DNA of 64,000 nt, taken from assembly GCF_000504285.1 (NCBI RefSeq), contig NZ_KI632511.1:8166154-8230153 (forward strand). The letters are read 5' to 3'. The first letter of the stretch is position 1. Every line of letters begins with the position of its first letter. Of this stretch, positions 1 through 9,172 are shown piece after piece. Under the pieces are notes generated by a model, which was given only the letters and a program-made list of their open reading frames with translations, made no database searches and was not told where the DNA came from. Made by a program: the position numbers and the translations under genes. Source of the stretch: Actinospica robiniae DSM 44927. Its GTDB lineage: Bacteria; Actinomycetota; Actinomycetes; Streptomycetales; Catenulisporaceae.

Positions 1-58
1 GAACGGCCCCTGACCGCCGCGGGCCGAGCCCGCGCGAGCATCGAGAGAGGTGGGCAGG

Positions 59-1087
59 GTGGCCACGAAGCCGCGGCCGGCGCGCCGGCCCACCATCGCG
101 GACATCGCGGCGCGGGCCGGACTGACCAAGGCCGCTGTATCTTTCGCGCTCAACGGCCAGCCCGGCGTCTCGCCCGCCACCCGCGAGCGGGTGCGGGCCA
201 TCGCCCGGGAGATCGGCTGGCAGCCCAACACCGCGGCGCGCGCCCTGACCGACGGCCGGGCCGGGGCGTTCGGCCTGGTCATCGACCGTCCGGCGGGCTC
301 GCTCGGGGTCGAGCCGTTCTTCATGCAGCTCGTCGCCGGCATCCAGGGCGAGCTCGCCGAGGAGCGTTCCGCACTGCTGTTCACCGTGGCCGAGGACCAC
401 CGCGCCGAGAGCGAGCTGCACCGGGCCTGGTGGGCGCAGCGCCGGGTGGACGGCGTGCTGCTGGTGGACCTGCACGTGCACGACCCGCGGGTGGCGGTGC
501 TCGAGGAGCTGGGCCTGCCCGCGGTGGTGGTCGGCGCGCCGGAGGGTTCGGGCGGGCTGCCCGCGGTGTACACCGACGAGGCCGCGAACGCCCGCGTCAT
601 CATGCGCCACCTGGCCGAGCTCGGCCACACCCGGATCGGCCACGTCACCGGCATGTCAGACCTCTGGCACACGCGGCTGCGCACCGCGGCGCTGGCCCGC
701 GCGGCCGAAGAGCTGGGTCTGGAGACGACGGACGTGGCTGCGGACTACACCGCGGCTTCGGGCGCGCAGGCGACCGAGAAGCTGTTGCGGCGCAAGGACC
801 GCCCGACCGCAGTGGTCTACGACAATGATCTCATGGCCATATCAGGGCTCGGTGAAGCCCGGCGGATGGGGCTGGCCGTGCCGGAGCAGCTCGCCATAGC
901 CGCCTGGTACGACTCGGTCCTGTGCCACCTGGTCGACCCGCCGCTCACCGCGCTCGGCACGGACGTCGCCGCCTACGGCGCGCGGGCCGCCCGGGCGCTG
1001 ATCGAGCGTGCGGCAGGCGGCGATCCGGGACATCGGCGCGAGCCGTCGGCCACCCTCGCGGTGCGAGGTTCGACTGTGCCGCGCTGA
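59..1087 (+). CDS. LacI family transcriptional regulator
   Basis: DNA-binding repressor of the LacI/GalR family, about 342 residues, the usual family length. The N-terminal helix-turn-helix is clear (TIADIAARAGLTKAAVSFALNG), followed by the hinge (PNTAARAL) and a periplasmic-binding-protein-like sensor domain to the end, with the conserved C-terminal pattern around LGEARRMGLAVPEQLAIAAW. I chose the GTG at 59 because GAGAGG lies about 9 nt upstream; an in-frame GTG at 50 has no properly spaced Shine-Dalgarno. It is followed 19 nt later by a methyltransferase gene that may be co-transcribed. The target genes and effector cannot be read from the window. A sugar-utilisation locus is the family norm, but none is adjacent; the nearest LacI-type operators I see are at 10.5-10.8 kb. 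Confidence 0.9.
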   Translation: MATKPRPARRPTIADIAARAGLTKAAVSFALNGQPGVSPATRERVRAIAREIGWQPNTAARALTDGRAGAFGLVIDRPAGSLGVEPFFMQLVAGIQGELAEERSALLFTVAEDHRAESELHRAWWAQRRVDGVLLVDLHVHDPRVAVLEELGLPAVVVGAPEGSGGLPAVYTDEAANARVIMRHLAELGHTRIGHVTGMSDLWHTRLRTAALARAAEELGLETTDVAADYTAASGAQATEKLLRRKDRPTAVVYDNDLMAISGLGEARRMGLAVPEQLAIAAWYDSVLCHLVDPPLTALGTDVAAYGARAARALIERAAGGDPGHRREPSATLAVRGSTVPR

Positions 1088-1106
1088 GCCGAGGAGAGGA
1101 GTGACG

Positions 1107-1736
1107 GTGGAGGACTGGAACCACAACAGCGCCTACTTTCCGCTCGTACTGCGATCGACGCCGTCCGGCTGCCGCGACGTCCTGGACGTGGGGTGCGGCG
1201 ACGGGCGGCTGGCTCGGTCGCTGGCCGGGCCCGGCCGGCAGGTGCTCGGGCTCGACCCCTCCGCCGACATGATCGGGCTCGCCCGCGCGCGCGGCGCCGG
1301 CGTGCCGGGGCTGAAGTTCCGGCAAGGCGCCTTCCTGAGCCAGCCGTTCACGCCGGAGAGCTTCGATCTCGTCTCCTTCGTGGCGAGCCTGCATCACATG
1401 GACCAGCGGGCCGGGCTGCTGCGCGCGGCCGAGTTGCTGCGTCCCGGCGGGCGGCTGGTCGTGGTCGGGCTGGCCGCGACGCGCTCGCCGATGGAGTGGA
1501 TCGTCAGCGGGCTCTGCCTGCCCGTCGTCCGACTCAACAATCTGCGACCGAGCTACGCCATGGCCCCGGGGATGCCGGTCAAGTCGGCCGACCTGAGCTG
1601 GCGGGAGGTGCGCTCGCTGGCCCGCCGGGTGCTTCCGGGCGTGCGCTACCGGCACCGGCTCTACTACCGGTACTCGCTGGTGTGGACCAAGCCGGCCTCG
1701 GCGGATCGATCAGTGTCCTTCCGATCAGTGTCCTGA
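1107..1736 (+). CDS. class I SAM-dependent methyltransferase
   Basis: Small SAM-dependent methyltransferase of about 209 residues. Motif I is the segment VLDVGCGDGRLARSL, followed by the acidic motif VLGLDPSADM, the motif-II-like segment FDLVSFVASLHHM and LLRPGGRLVVVG, all in the order expected for a Rossmann-type Methyltransf_11/25 fold. The acceptor substrate is unknown. The start is taken at GTG 1107, which has GAGGAGAGGA ending 6 nt upstream; a second GTG at 1101 sits directly against that site. It directly follows the LacI gene and may share its transcript. Confidence 0.85.
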   Translation: MEDWNHNSAYFPLVLRSTPSGCRDVLDVGCGDGRLARSLAGPGRQVLGLDPSADMIGLARARGAGVPGLKFRQGAFLSQPFTPESFDLVSFVASLHHMDQRAGLLRAAELLRPGGRLVVVGLAATRSPMEWIVSGLCLPVVRLNNLRPSYAMAPGMPVKSADLSWREVRSLARRVLPGVRYRHRLYYRYSLVWTKPASADRSVSFRSVS

Positions 1737-1790
1737 TTGGTACATCAGAACTCTGGTGCACTCGGCCGCGAGGTGGTGGAATCGGGCACC

Positions 1791-2621
1791 GTGGATTCCA
1801 GCAGCCCGCTGCGGGCGGACGATCCGGGACTGGCCGACGCGGTCGCCCGCAACCTGGCCGAAGCCGTCGCCCATCTCAACCGGCACACGCCCGGAGCGGG
1901 CGCGCGGGTCGAGGCCGACCTGGTCTTCGCCGACAGCGGCGTGGCCGATCCGACCTTCAACGCCGTCGCGTACGTCCGGCTCGATCCGGGCACCGCGGGG
2001 GCGCGGATCGAGCAGGTGCTCGCCCGGATGGCGCAAACCGGCCGGCCGTTCGTCTGGTGGGTGGACCCGGGAACGACGCCCGCGGATCTCGGAGCGCGGC
2101 TGCTGGCGGCCGGGCTCGCGCAGGTCGATGCGATGCCGGTGATGGTGCTGCCGCTCGAGAAGGCGCCCGTCGCCTGGACCGCTGCGGATCACGCCGGCGC
2201 GGAGCCGGAGATCCGCGAGGTGCTGACGGCAACGCAGTGGGCTGACTTCTGTGAGGTCCTGCTCTCGTGCTGGGACGCCGGACGGTCGCCGATGCGCGAG
2301 TTCTTGGCGCGTGCACGGCTTTCCGCGCTCGCTCCGGACGGCCGCGGCCGCTTCCTCGTGGGCTACGTCGACTCCGTGCCGGTGTGCACCGCCGACGTTC
2401 TGCTGCACGCCGGCGTCGCAGGGATCTACAACGTCGTCACGCGGCCGGAACACCAACGGCGCGGCTACGGCACGGCGATCACGGTCGCGGCGCTCGAACT
2501 CGCCCGCGACGCCGGCTACCGTACCGCCTCGCTCCAGGCGTCCTCGCAGGGCCGACCGGTCTACCAGAGACTGGGTTTCGAGCAGGTCGGACAGTACGCC
2601 ATCTATCAGATCGGCGGCTGA
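1791..2621 (+). CDS. GNAT family N-acetyltransferase
   Basis: Predicted acetyl-CoA-dependent N-acetyltransferase. The C-terminal half carries the acetyl-CoA-binding motif A (VVTRPEHQRRGYGTAITVAA, with RRGYGTA contacting the pyrophosphate) and the closing VYQRLGFEQVG motif B segment. The N-terminal half is a poorly conserved extension resembling other two-lobed actinobacterial GNAT proteins. The reading frame is open back to a TTG at 1737, directly after the methyltransferase stop; GTG codons at 1773, 1776 and 1791 are also possible. I picked 1791 because it starts just before the conserved region, but the start is uncertain. The substrate is unknown. Confidence 0.8.
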   Translation: MDSSSPLRADDPGLADAVARNLAEAVAHLNRHTPGAGARVEADLVFADSGVADPTFNAVAYVRLDPGTAGARIEQVLARMAQTGRPFVWWVDPGTTPADLGARLLAAGLAQVDAMPVMVLPLEKAPVAWTAADHAGAEPEIREVLTATQWADFCEVLLSCWDAGRSPMREFLARARLSALAPDGRGRFLVGYVDSVPVCTADVLLHAGVAGIYNVVTRPEHQRRGYGTAITVAALELARDAGYRTASLQASSQGRPVYQRLGFEQVGQYAIYQIGG

Positions 2622-2676
2622 CGCCCGGGCGGACGGTTCGGCCGCGACCGAAGATTCCCGGGCTTACCGTGGAGTC

Positions 2677-3603
2677 ATGGCAGCCAAGGAGCACCGCTTC
2701 TCCCGGTACGCCGACGTCGTCGAGGCGCTGGCCGACCCCGTGCTCGTCCCGATCCCGCCGCGCGAGAGCGACGAGGCGCCCGAGATTCCCGCCCCCGGCA
2801 CCTCGGCCTGGCTGCGGGCCACCGTGGCCCGCTTCGCGGCGGGACCGACCCATCAGCGCCGCCGGACGACGGTCGAGGCCGATCTGCAGCGGCTCGACCC
2901 GGTCGCCCTGCGCCGCGCCGCCACCGGGGCCGCCGCGCGAGCGGCCCGCATCGGCGGTGCGCCGGCCGACGCGCGCTCACTCGCAGTACGCGTTCTGGCC
3001 GAGGCGTACGGACTGCCCGACCCGGACGCTGTCGCGGCCGACGTCCGCCTCGTCGCAGGGGTCTACTTCGGTGGGCACGACGAGGCCGCCGACGCCGCGG
3101 TCGCGCGGCTCATGGCCGTGCTGATCTCCGCCGACGAGCCGCTGCTGCCGAGCACGGAAGAGCACGAATCCGAAGCCCGGTTGGAGGCCGCGGCCAATCG
3201 GATCGGCATCCTCGTCCAGGCCTGCGATGCGACCGGCACGCTCGTCGACAACGCCTTGCGCGCGCTGGCCGAGGATGGCGGCGACCAGGAAGTCGACGAG
3301 ATCTTGGCCGAGACGCTGCGGTACGACCCGCCCGTGCGCACGATGCGGCGCATCGCCTTGCAGGCAGCCGCGATCGGCGGCGTCGAGGTCCGTGAAGGGG
3401 ACACCGTGACGCTCGACATCGCCGCCGCCAACCGTGAGCCGGAAGTCTGTCAGCAGCCCACCGGCTCGTTGACCTTCGGCGCGGACCCACGGCATTGTCC
3501 GGGCTGGCGGCACGCTTTCGCTCTCGCGGCCGGGATCCTCGACCTCAGCCGCGCACCGCAGATGACGCGCAACGGACCGACCGAACTGGATGAAGCCGCA
3601 TGA
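2677..3603 (+). CDS. short cytochrome P450-like protein
   Basis: Cytochrome P450-like haem protein of 308 residues, roughly 90-100 shorter than a normal bacterial P450. The haem-ligand loop FGADPRHCPGW with its cysteine is present near the C terminus. The K-helix ExxR appears as ETLRYDPPVR, and a weak I-helix-like stretch (ACDATGTLVDNAL) precedes it. The normal I-helix threonine region and much of the B-G helices look shortened or diverged, so redox activity is not assured. ATG 2677 is the only sensible start. The stop codon overlaps the ATG of the following PEP-mutase-like gene (ATGA), which implies translational coupling and a shared function. No ferredoxin or reductase gene is adjacent. 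Confidence 0.75.
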   Translation: MAAKEHRFSRYADVVEALADPVLVPIPPRESDEAPEIPAPGTSAWLRATVARFAAGPTHQRRRTTVEADLQRLDPVALRRAATGAAARAARIGGAPADARSLAVRVLAEAYGLPDPDAVAADVRLVAGVYFGGHDEAADAAVARLMAVLISADEPLLPSTEEHESEARLEAAANRIGILVQACDATGTLVDNALRALAEDGGDQEVDEILAETLRYDPPVRTMRRIALQAAAIGGVEVREGDTVTLDIAAANREPEVCQQPTGSLTFGADPRHCPGWRHAFALAAGILDLSRAPQMTRNGPTELDEAA

Positions 3604-4388
3604 ACCACGCCGCTACGTTCGCCGCGCTCCATTACCAGGCCACGCCGCTCCTGCTGCCCAACGCCTGGGACCACGCCTCGGCCGCCGCACTCGCGCAGGC
3701 CGGCTTCCCGGCCGTCGCCACGACCAGCATGGGTGTCGCGGCGTCCGCCGGATTCCGTGACAGCGCGGGCGATACCCGCGCAGCCACGCTCGCCGTCGCC
3801 CGAGCACTCGGCGGCGGCTCGTTCCTGCTCTCCATCGACGCCGAGGACGGCTACTCCGACGACCCCGAGCAGGTCGCCGCGTTCGCCCGCGAGCTCGCCG
3901 ACGCGGGCGCCATCGGAATGAACCTCGAGGACGGCCGCAGCGACGGCACGCTCACCGACCCGGAGCGGCACGCAGCCAAGATCGCAGCAGTGAAGGAAGC
4001 CGTACCAGAGTTCTTCGTCAATGCTCGTACAGATACCGTCTGGCTGGACCTGCGCACGGACGAGACCATCGCGAGGCTCACCCGCTACCGCGACGCCGGT
4101 GCTGACGGGGTATTCGTACCCGGACTCGCAGATGCGAGCCGAATCTCTGTGATCGTCGAGGCCGTGGACGCGCCGCTCAACCTGCTCTACTCGCCCGCCG
4201 GACCCGGCCTGGCCGAGCTCGCGGACCTCGGTGTGCGCCGGGTCAGCCTCGGCTCGCTGCTCTACCGCGTCGCACTCGGCGCCGCCCTCGACGCCGCGGA
4301 AGCGATCCGGCAGGGCCGGACGGTCGGTCAGGGCATGCCTTCCTACGCCGACGTGCAGGCACTCGCCGACGAAGGGCCGGCCTCGTAG
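3600..4388 (+). CDS. isocitrate lyase/PEP mutase family protein
   Basis: Member of the isocitrate lyase/phosphoenolpyruvate phosphonomutase superfamily (262 residues), Mg-dependent enzymes that make or break C-C or C-P bonds next to a carboxylate. Visible signatures are the N-terminal LPNAWDHASAAALAQAGFPAVATTS, the metal-binding DAEDGYSDDP and GMNLEDG. The KKCGH-type lyase loop of true isocitrate lyase is absent, so a carboxyphosphonoenolpyruvate-mutase- or oxaloacetase-like role is more likely. It starts at ATG 3600, overlapping the stop of the P450-like gene by four bases, and ends 11 nt before a convergent regulator gene. The exact substrate is unknown. Confidence 0.85.
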   Translation: MNHAATFAALHYQATPLLLPNAWDHASAAALAQAGFPAVATTSMGVAASAGFRDSAGDTRAATLAVARALGGGSFLLSIDAEDGYSDDPEQVAAFARELADAGAIGMNLEDGRSDGTLTDPERHAAKIAAVKEAVPEFFVNARTDTVWLDLRTDETIARLTRYRDAGADGVFVPGLADASRISVIVEAVDAPLNLLYSPAGPGLAELADLGVRRVSLGSLLYRVALGAALDAAEAIRQGRTVGQGMPSYADVQALADEGPAS

Positions 4389-4399
4389 CCGGATCCGGC

Positions 4400-6730
4400 T
4401 CAGCTCAGCGGCACGCCCGAGCTGACCCGTTCCAGCATCTGCCGCAGTGTGACGACCTTGGGGTGGTCCATCGCCTCGAAGATCTTCAGCGAGCTCGCCA
4501 GCATCTCGGCCGATTCCTCGCGCCGCCCCTGAGCGGCGAGGAAGCCGCCGAAGAACTGCCGGGCCTGGGCCTCGTTGCGCAGCTGGCCCACGCCGGCGCT
4601 GAGCTCCAGGGACTCGCGGAAGCCCGCCTCGGCCGCATCCGCGCAACCGCCGGTGCGCCACCGCGCCTCGGCCTCGATCAGCAGACCGTCCGCGATGATC
4701 AGGCCGTTGTTCTGCTCGCGGCCGAGCTCGACCGCCTCCGCGCCGGCTCTTCCGGCCTCCTCGGCGCGGTCGGCGAGCAGCAGGGCGTGGCCCAGGTTGT
4801 TGAGCGAGCGGGCCAGCGGCAGCCGATTGTCGGCGGCGCGATAACGCTCGACCGCCTGCGCGCCGTAGTCGATCGCCTCGTCGTAGCGGCCGGACTCCCA
4901 GTGCACGATGCACAGGTTGGTCAGGGTCGCCGCGATCATCGGCACGAGCCCGCCCTCGGTGGCTATCTCGAGCGCCACCCGGTAGTCGTACACTGCTTCC
5001 TCGAACCGCATGACCTCGGTCAGCGCCTGCGCGCGGCTGCTGCGCATGCGCCCCTCCACGACGCGGTCGCCGAGCGCGTGCGCGCACCGCAATCCCGTCT
5101 CCACGGCAGCGATCCAGTCCGCCCGGTTGCTGCGCATGAGGAAGAACGGCCACATCGCGTGCGGCAGCCGCCAGCCGAAGTCGTACAGGCCGTTCGCCTC
5201 CGCGAGTTCGCCCGCGGCCAGCAGGTTCGCCCGCTCGGCGTGGTACCAGGCGATCGCGCCCTCCGAGTCGGTCAGCGGCTCCGGCTGCGCGGCCGAGGGC
5301 GGCAGCTCCAGCCAGGGCCGGCCCGGATGCGCCAGATGCCCGGCGAGGTCCGCGCTCGCGGCGTACCACAGCAGCAGCCGCTCCAGCGCGTCCCGGCGCT
5401 CCTGCTCGGTCTCGGACTGCTCGGCCCGCTCGGCCGCGTAAAGCCTGATCAGGTCGTGGAAGCGGTAGCGCTCGACGGCCGGGGACTCCAGCAGGTGCGC
5501 GTCGACCAGGGATTCGAGCACGTATTCGGCCTGCTCCTCGTCCACGCCGAACAGGGCCGCCGCCGCGCGCAGGCCGATGTCCGGGGTGGCGACCAGGCCG
5601 AGTAGGCGGAACGCGCGGGCGGGGGAGATGCCCGAGCGCCGGTCGGCCGGCTCGCCCGAAGCGTCCTGCGCGAGCTGGGCGTAGCTCATGTCGAAGCTGG
5701 AACGGGTCGCGAGATCCCCGACCGCGAGCTCGTCGAGCCGGCGATGCTGGTCGGCCACCCGCTCGGCGAGGGTCTGCACGCTCCAGTCGGGCCGCGTCTC
5801 GAGCCGGGCCGCGCAGATCCGCAGCGCCAGCGGCAGGCCGGCACACGCGTCGAGCACCGCCGCGGCGGCCTTGGGCTCCCGGGCCACCCGCTGCGCCCCG
5901 GCGACGTTCTCCAGCAGGCTCAGCGCCTCCGGGTAGCTCATCGGCTCCAGCTGCACGTGCCGCGCCGCCGGCAGATGCGCGAGCTGGACTCGGCTGGTCA
6001 CCAGTACGCCGCAGAGTTCTGATGCAGGAAGCAGGGGTCTGATCTGTGCGGCGTCCCGGGCGTTGTCGAGCAACACCAGCAGCGCCCGATCGCGCACGAC
6101 GCTACGGAACCGGGCGGAGCGCGCCTCCAGCGAACCGGGCACGTGCTCGGCCGGCACGCCCAGGTCGGTGAGCCACTGCGCGAGCACGTCCGAGGGGTCC
6201 GTCGGGCTCTGGCTGACCCCGTCCAGGTTCGCGTACAGCGCGCCGTCCGGGTACTGCCGTTCCGCCAGCCGTGCCACGTGCACCGCCAGGCTGGTCTTGC
6301 CGATCCCGCCGCCCCCACAGACCACTGCGATGCACGGCCGGCCGAGCTGTCCGTCCGGCTGCGGCACCAGAGCCTGCAGCAGCGCGCCGATCTGGGCGGC
6401 GCGGCCGGTGAAGTCGTCGATGCCCGGAGGCAGCTGCGAGAGCCGGCAGGCGGCCCCGGCGGCCGTATCAGCCCCCTGCGCGGCGTCGGCCGAGCGCTCC
6501 GCCGCCGCCCGCGCCAGCAGCCGGGCCAGGCGCGCGCCGTCGGCGCCGGTGAGCTCGGCGAATCCGGCCAGCGCGTCCGCCGTGACCAGCCGCTTGCCGT
6601 TGAGCCAGCGCTCCCAGGAAGCGCGGCTGTAGTGGGTCCGCCGCCCGATCTGGCGCAGCGAGAGCCCGGCCGCCTCCTTGGCCGCGCGCAACTCCTCGGC
6701 CAGACGGCGGGCCGCTTCGTTCGCCGCCAT
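4400..6730 (-). CDS. XRE-HTH / NB-ARC / TPR STAND regulator
   Basis: 776-residue signal-transduction ATPase related to the C-terminal part of AfsR/SARP regulators. An XRE-type helix-turn-helix occupies residues ~8-60 (LSLRQIGRRTHYSRASWERWLNG). It is followed by an NB-ARC ATPase with Walker A GGGGIGKTS at ~139-147, a Walker B-like ALLVLLDNARD and a GLPLALR motif. The last ~350 residues are TPR-like helical repeats. The start ATG 6730 has GGGAGGTGA 6 nt upstream. Family members sense a ligand or partner through the TPRs and use ATP-driven oligomerisation to control transcription. It stands alone, convergent with the PEP-mutase-like gene and tandem with an aldehyde dehydrogenase; its target is unknown. 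Confidence 0.9.
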   Translation of the reverse strand: MAANEAARRLAEELRAAKEAAGLSLRQIGRRTHYSRASWERWLNGKRLVTADALAGFAELTGADGARLARLLARAAAERSADAAQGADTAAGAACRLSQLPPGIDDFTGRAAQIGALLQALVPQPDGQLGRPCIAVVCGGGGIGKTSLAVHVARLAERQYPDGALYANLDGVSQSPTDPSDVLAQWLTDLGVPAEHVPGSLEARSARFRSVVRDRALLVLLDNARDAAQIRPLLPASELCGVLVTSRVQLAHLPAARHVQLEPMSYPEALSLLENVAGAQRVAREPKAAAAVLDACAGLPLALRICAARLETRPDWSVQTLAERVADQHRRLDELAVGDLATRSSFDMSYAQLAQDASGEPADRRSGISPARAFRLLGLVATPDIGLRAAAALFGVDEEQAEYVLESLVDAHLLESPAVERYRFHDLIRLYAAERAEQSETEQERRDALERLLLWYAASADLAGHLAHPGRPWLELPPSAAQPEPLTDSEGAIAWYHAERANLLAAGELAEANGLYDFGWRLPHAMWPFFLMRSNRADWIAAVETGLRCAHALGDRVVEGRMRSSRAQALTEVMRFEEAVYDYRVALEIATEGGLVPMIAATLTNLCIVHWESGRYDEAIDYGAQAVERYRAADNRLPLARSLNNLGHALLLADRAEEAGRAGAEAVELGREQNNGLIIADGLLIEAEARWRTGGCADAAEAGFRESLELSAGVGQLRNEAQARQFFGGFLAAQGRREESAEMLASSLKIFEAMDHPKVVTLRQMLERVSSGVPLS

Positions 6731-6861
6731 CGCTTCACCTCCCTCGCACCGGCACCGTGACGTCCCCCATAGTACGGAGGATGACGGGCCGGTGACGAGA
6801 CGTCAGGAGGCCGCGCCGGCGCGGAATCGGACCGGGCTGCGCCTGGATCGGGGTGTGCCAT

Positions 6862-8340
6862 TCAGATCGGGTAGTGCGCGCGCCCGCTCACCTGTGCGGT
6901 CACCCAGCGGGTGTCGGTGAAGGCCTCGGCGCCCGCCTGACCGCCGAAGCGCCCGTAGCCGGAGTTCTTCACGCCGCCGAACGGAGCCTGCGGCTCGTCC
7001 GCGATGGACTGGTCGCCCACGTGCACGATCCCGGTGCGCAGCCGGGCCGCCACCTCCAGGCCGCGGGCCAGGTTCTCGGTGATGACGCCCGCGGTCAGCC
7101 CGTGCGCGGAGTCGTTGGCCAGCGCCACCGCCTCCTCGACGTCGTCGACCGGGTGGATCACCGTGGCCGGACCGAAGATCTCGTCGTAGTAGACGCGCAT
7201 CTGCTTGGTCACCCCGGCGAGCACGGTCGGACGGATCAGCGTGCCGGGAACCTCGATCTCGCCCGAGCCGACCACGAGTTCGGCGCCGTGCTCCACCGCG
7301 TCGCGTATCAGGGCCGATACACGCTGCGCCGCCGATTCGCTGATCACCGGCCCGATCACGGTCCCCGCGGCGGACGGATCGCCGACCGGCAGGTCGCGCA
7401 CCCGTGCCGCGAACCGCTCGGTGAAGGCGTCCGCGAGCGAGTGGTCCACGATCACCCGGTCCACGCACATGCAGATCTGCCCGGCGTTCATGTAGGAGCC
7501 GAAGACGGCCGCGTCCACGGCGTAGTCGACGTCAGCGTCGTCCAGCACGATCAGCGCGTTCTTGCCGCCGAGCTCGAGCACGGCCGGCTTCAGGTGCGTC
7601 GCCGCGAGCACGCCGATCCGCCGGCCCACCTCGGTCGAGCCGGTGAAGTTGACCATGCGCACGCGCTCGTCGCCGATCAGCGCCTCGACCACGGCCCCGG
7701 CGTCGGCGCGGTCGTTGGTCACGACGTTGAGCACGCCCGCCGGCAGGCCGGCCTCGTGCAGCACGTCGGAGATCAGCAGGCCGCACGCGATCGGCGCGTC
7801 CTCGCTGGGCTTGAGCACCACGGTGTTGCCCACGGCCAGCGGCATGGCCACGGCCCGCACGCCCAGGATGACCGGCGCGTTCCACGGCGAGATCGCCGCG
7901 ACCACGCCCTTGGGCACGCGCTGCTGGATGGAGAGCACACCCTCGGAGTTGGTGGCGAGCACCTGGCCCACCGGCTGCGAGGTGGCCGCCGCGGCCTCGC
8001 GCAGCATGTCCGCGGCGAGCATCACGTTGAACCCGGCCCACGGCGCGACTGCGCCGACCTCCTCGGCCATCAGCGCGATGACGTCCTTGGTCCGCTCGGC
8101 GAGCAGGTCCGCGGCCCGGTTCAGGATCGCCCGGCGCTCGGCCGGCCGGGTCGCCGCCCAGGCCGGGAAAGCCTCGGCCGCGGCGTCCACCGCCGCGCGG
8201 ACGTCCGCCGCGGTGCCGGCCGCGACCTCGGCGAAGACCGATCCGTCCCAGGGGTTGCGGTCCTCGGCGTGCCCGCCGGACTCGCTCGGGACCTCGCGGC
8301 CCGCGATCACTAGGCCTCTGCTGGTGGTGGTGCCGCCCAC
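6862..8340 (-). CDS. aldehyde dehydrogenase (benzaldehyde/vanillin-type)
   Basis: NAD(P)-dependent aldehyde dehydrogenase, about 492 residues. Seen in order are the PWNAP cofactor segment, KPSEDAP, FTGSTEVGR (Rossmann GxxxxG), the general-base motif ELGGKNALIVLDDAD, the catalytic cysteine in NAGQICMC, and the C-terminal EIFGP and FGGVKNSGYGRFGG. The overall pattern is closest to aromatic aldehyde (benzaldehyde/vanillin) and related dehydrogenases, but aliphatic substrates are possible. I chose GTG 8340 because ACGGAGG lies 6 nt upstream; GTG codons at 8346 and 8367 are in frame. It could feed aromatic acids to the pca pathway at 58-64 kb, which is inference only. Confidence 0.9.
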   Translation of the reverse strand: MGGTTTSRGLVIAGREVPSESGGHAEDRNPWDGSVFAEVAAGTAADVRAAVDAAAEAFPAWAATRPAERRAILNRAADLLAERTKDVIALMAEEVGAVAPWAGFNVMLAADMLREAAAATSQPVGQVLATNSEGVLSIQQRVPKGVVAAISPWNAPVILGVRAVAMPLAVGNTVVLKPSEDAPIACGLLISDVLHEAGLPAGVLNVVTNDRADAGAVVEALIGDERVRMVNFTGSTEVGRRIGVLAATHLKPAVLELGGKNALIVLDDADVDYAVDAAVFGSYMNAGQICMCVDRVIVDHSLADAFTERFAARVRDLPVGDPSAAGTVIGPVISESAAQRVSALIRDAVEHGAELVVGSGEIEVPGTLIRPTVLAGVTKQMRVYYDEIFGPATVIHPVDDVEEAVALANDSAHGLTAGVITENLARGLEVAARLRTGIVHVGDQSIADEPQAPFGGVKNSGYGRFGGQAGAEAFTDTRWVTAQVSGRAHYPI

Positions 8341-8405
8341 GGCCACCCTCCGTCGTCTCGTACCCACGCGTGCCGCGTCGCCAGGCGCTCTGCCTGTGGC
8401 CGGAA

Positions 8406-8434
8406 ACGCTAGGTCGGGGCCCGCGGCGCGTCAA
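8406..8434 (-). promoter_or_regulatory. candidate sigma-70-type promoter of the aldehyde dehydrogenase gene
   Basis: Reading on the minus strand, TTGACG (8434-8429) and TAGCGT (8411-8406) are separated by 17 nt and lie about 66 nt upstream of the aldehyde dehydrogenase GTG. This is a good match to an actinobacterial housekeeping promoter. It is judged by eye only. Confidence 0.45.
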
Positions 8435-8494
8435 TGGGTGCGGCGTTCGCTTGCTGAACTTTTATTCACCATACGCGATCCACTCCCGGGCGGC

Positions 8495-9172
8495 TCAGGC
8501 GCGGGCGACGGCCTCGCCGAGGGCCGACAGCAGCACCGACGACGGCACGCCTTGAACGCCCAGCGTCATGATCACGACGATCAGGTCGTCCTTGCGTACC
8601 GCCACGAGATCTCCGGAGAGCATGATGCCGTTCCCCATCGCAGTCAGCGTGAACGCGTGGGCGCGACTGCCGTAGGTCGGCAGTGTCAGGTTGGCCAGCT
8701 GATAGGCGACCGCCGTAGACGCGCTGGTGACCTTGAACGTCGGACACACGGACGCGAGGTTGCCGAGTCCGGACCACACCTGGGCGACCGGGGCCGCGTC
8801 GCCGCTCTGGATCATCTCTCCGAGTGTGGACGCAGTGGCCCGATCGGTGAACTCGGTGAAGGCTTCACGTGGCAGCGGGCGATCGCTCGAGTCCCCGATG
8901 CTCAGACTTCCGCATGCGGCGCTGTGTGCGGTGTTGCTCGACAGGGCGAGACTGGTCCAGCCCGCGGGCAGGTCGTGCGTGGTGAGCAGGTCCGCGGCGA
9001 GCGCCGGGTCCTGCGACGGCAGTGCCTCGGCGCCGGCCGCCGTCACGGCGACGCGCGCGGCGGCGGGCGTGGTGACCGGCGGCAGCGTCGCAGGGGGTTG
9101 AACGGCCCGGCTGCAGCCCGCCGACAGCAGCGCGGCGGCGACGCACGCCGTGATGAGTACCCTGCGGTTCAT
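8495..9172 (-). CDS. lipoprotein with PknH-like extracellular sensor domain
   Basis: Secreted lipoprotein of 225 residues. The N terminus has a lipoprotein signal peptide with lipobox LSAGC (acylated Cys20), then a Pro/Thr-rich tether to about residue 50. The mature domain (LTTHDLPAGWTSL..., cysteines in SAACGSL and ASVCPTF) resembles the extracellular PknH-like sensor fold found alone or on Ser/Thr kinases in actinobacteria. No kinase is linked. The gene sits between two unrelated minus-strand genes and appears monocistronic. Function is unknown; a cell-envelope role is inferred from the lipobox. Confidence 0.75.
   Translation of the reverse strand: MNRRVLITACVAAALLSAGCSRAVQPPATLPPVTTPAAARVAVTAAGAEALPSQDPALAADLLTTHDLPAGWTSLALSSNTAHSAACGSLSIGDSSDRPLPREAFTEFTDRATASTLGEMIQSGDAAPVAQVWSGLGNLASVCPTFKVTSASTAVAYQLANLTLPTYGSRAHAFTLTAMGNGIMLSGDLVAVRKDDLIVVIMTLGVQGVPSSVLLSALGEAVARA

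Noticed and set aside
3450-5846. Long minus-strand open frame of ~800 codons across the P450, PEP-mutase and STAND genes
   Set aside because: It is a high-GC shadow: wrong codon bias, low-complexity Arg/Ala/Gly translation, and three well-supported genes in other frames cover it.
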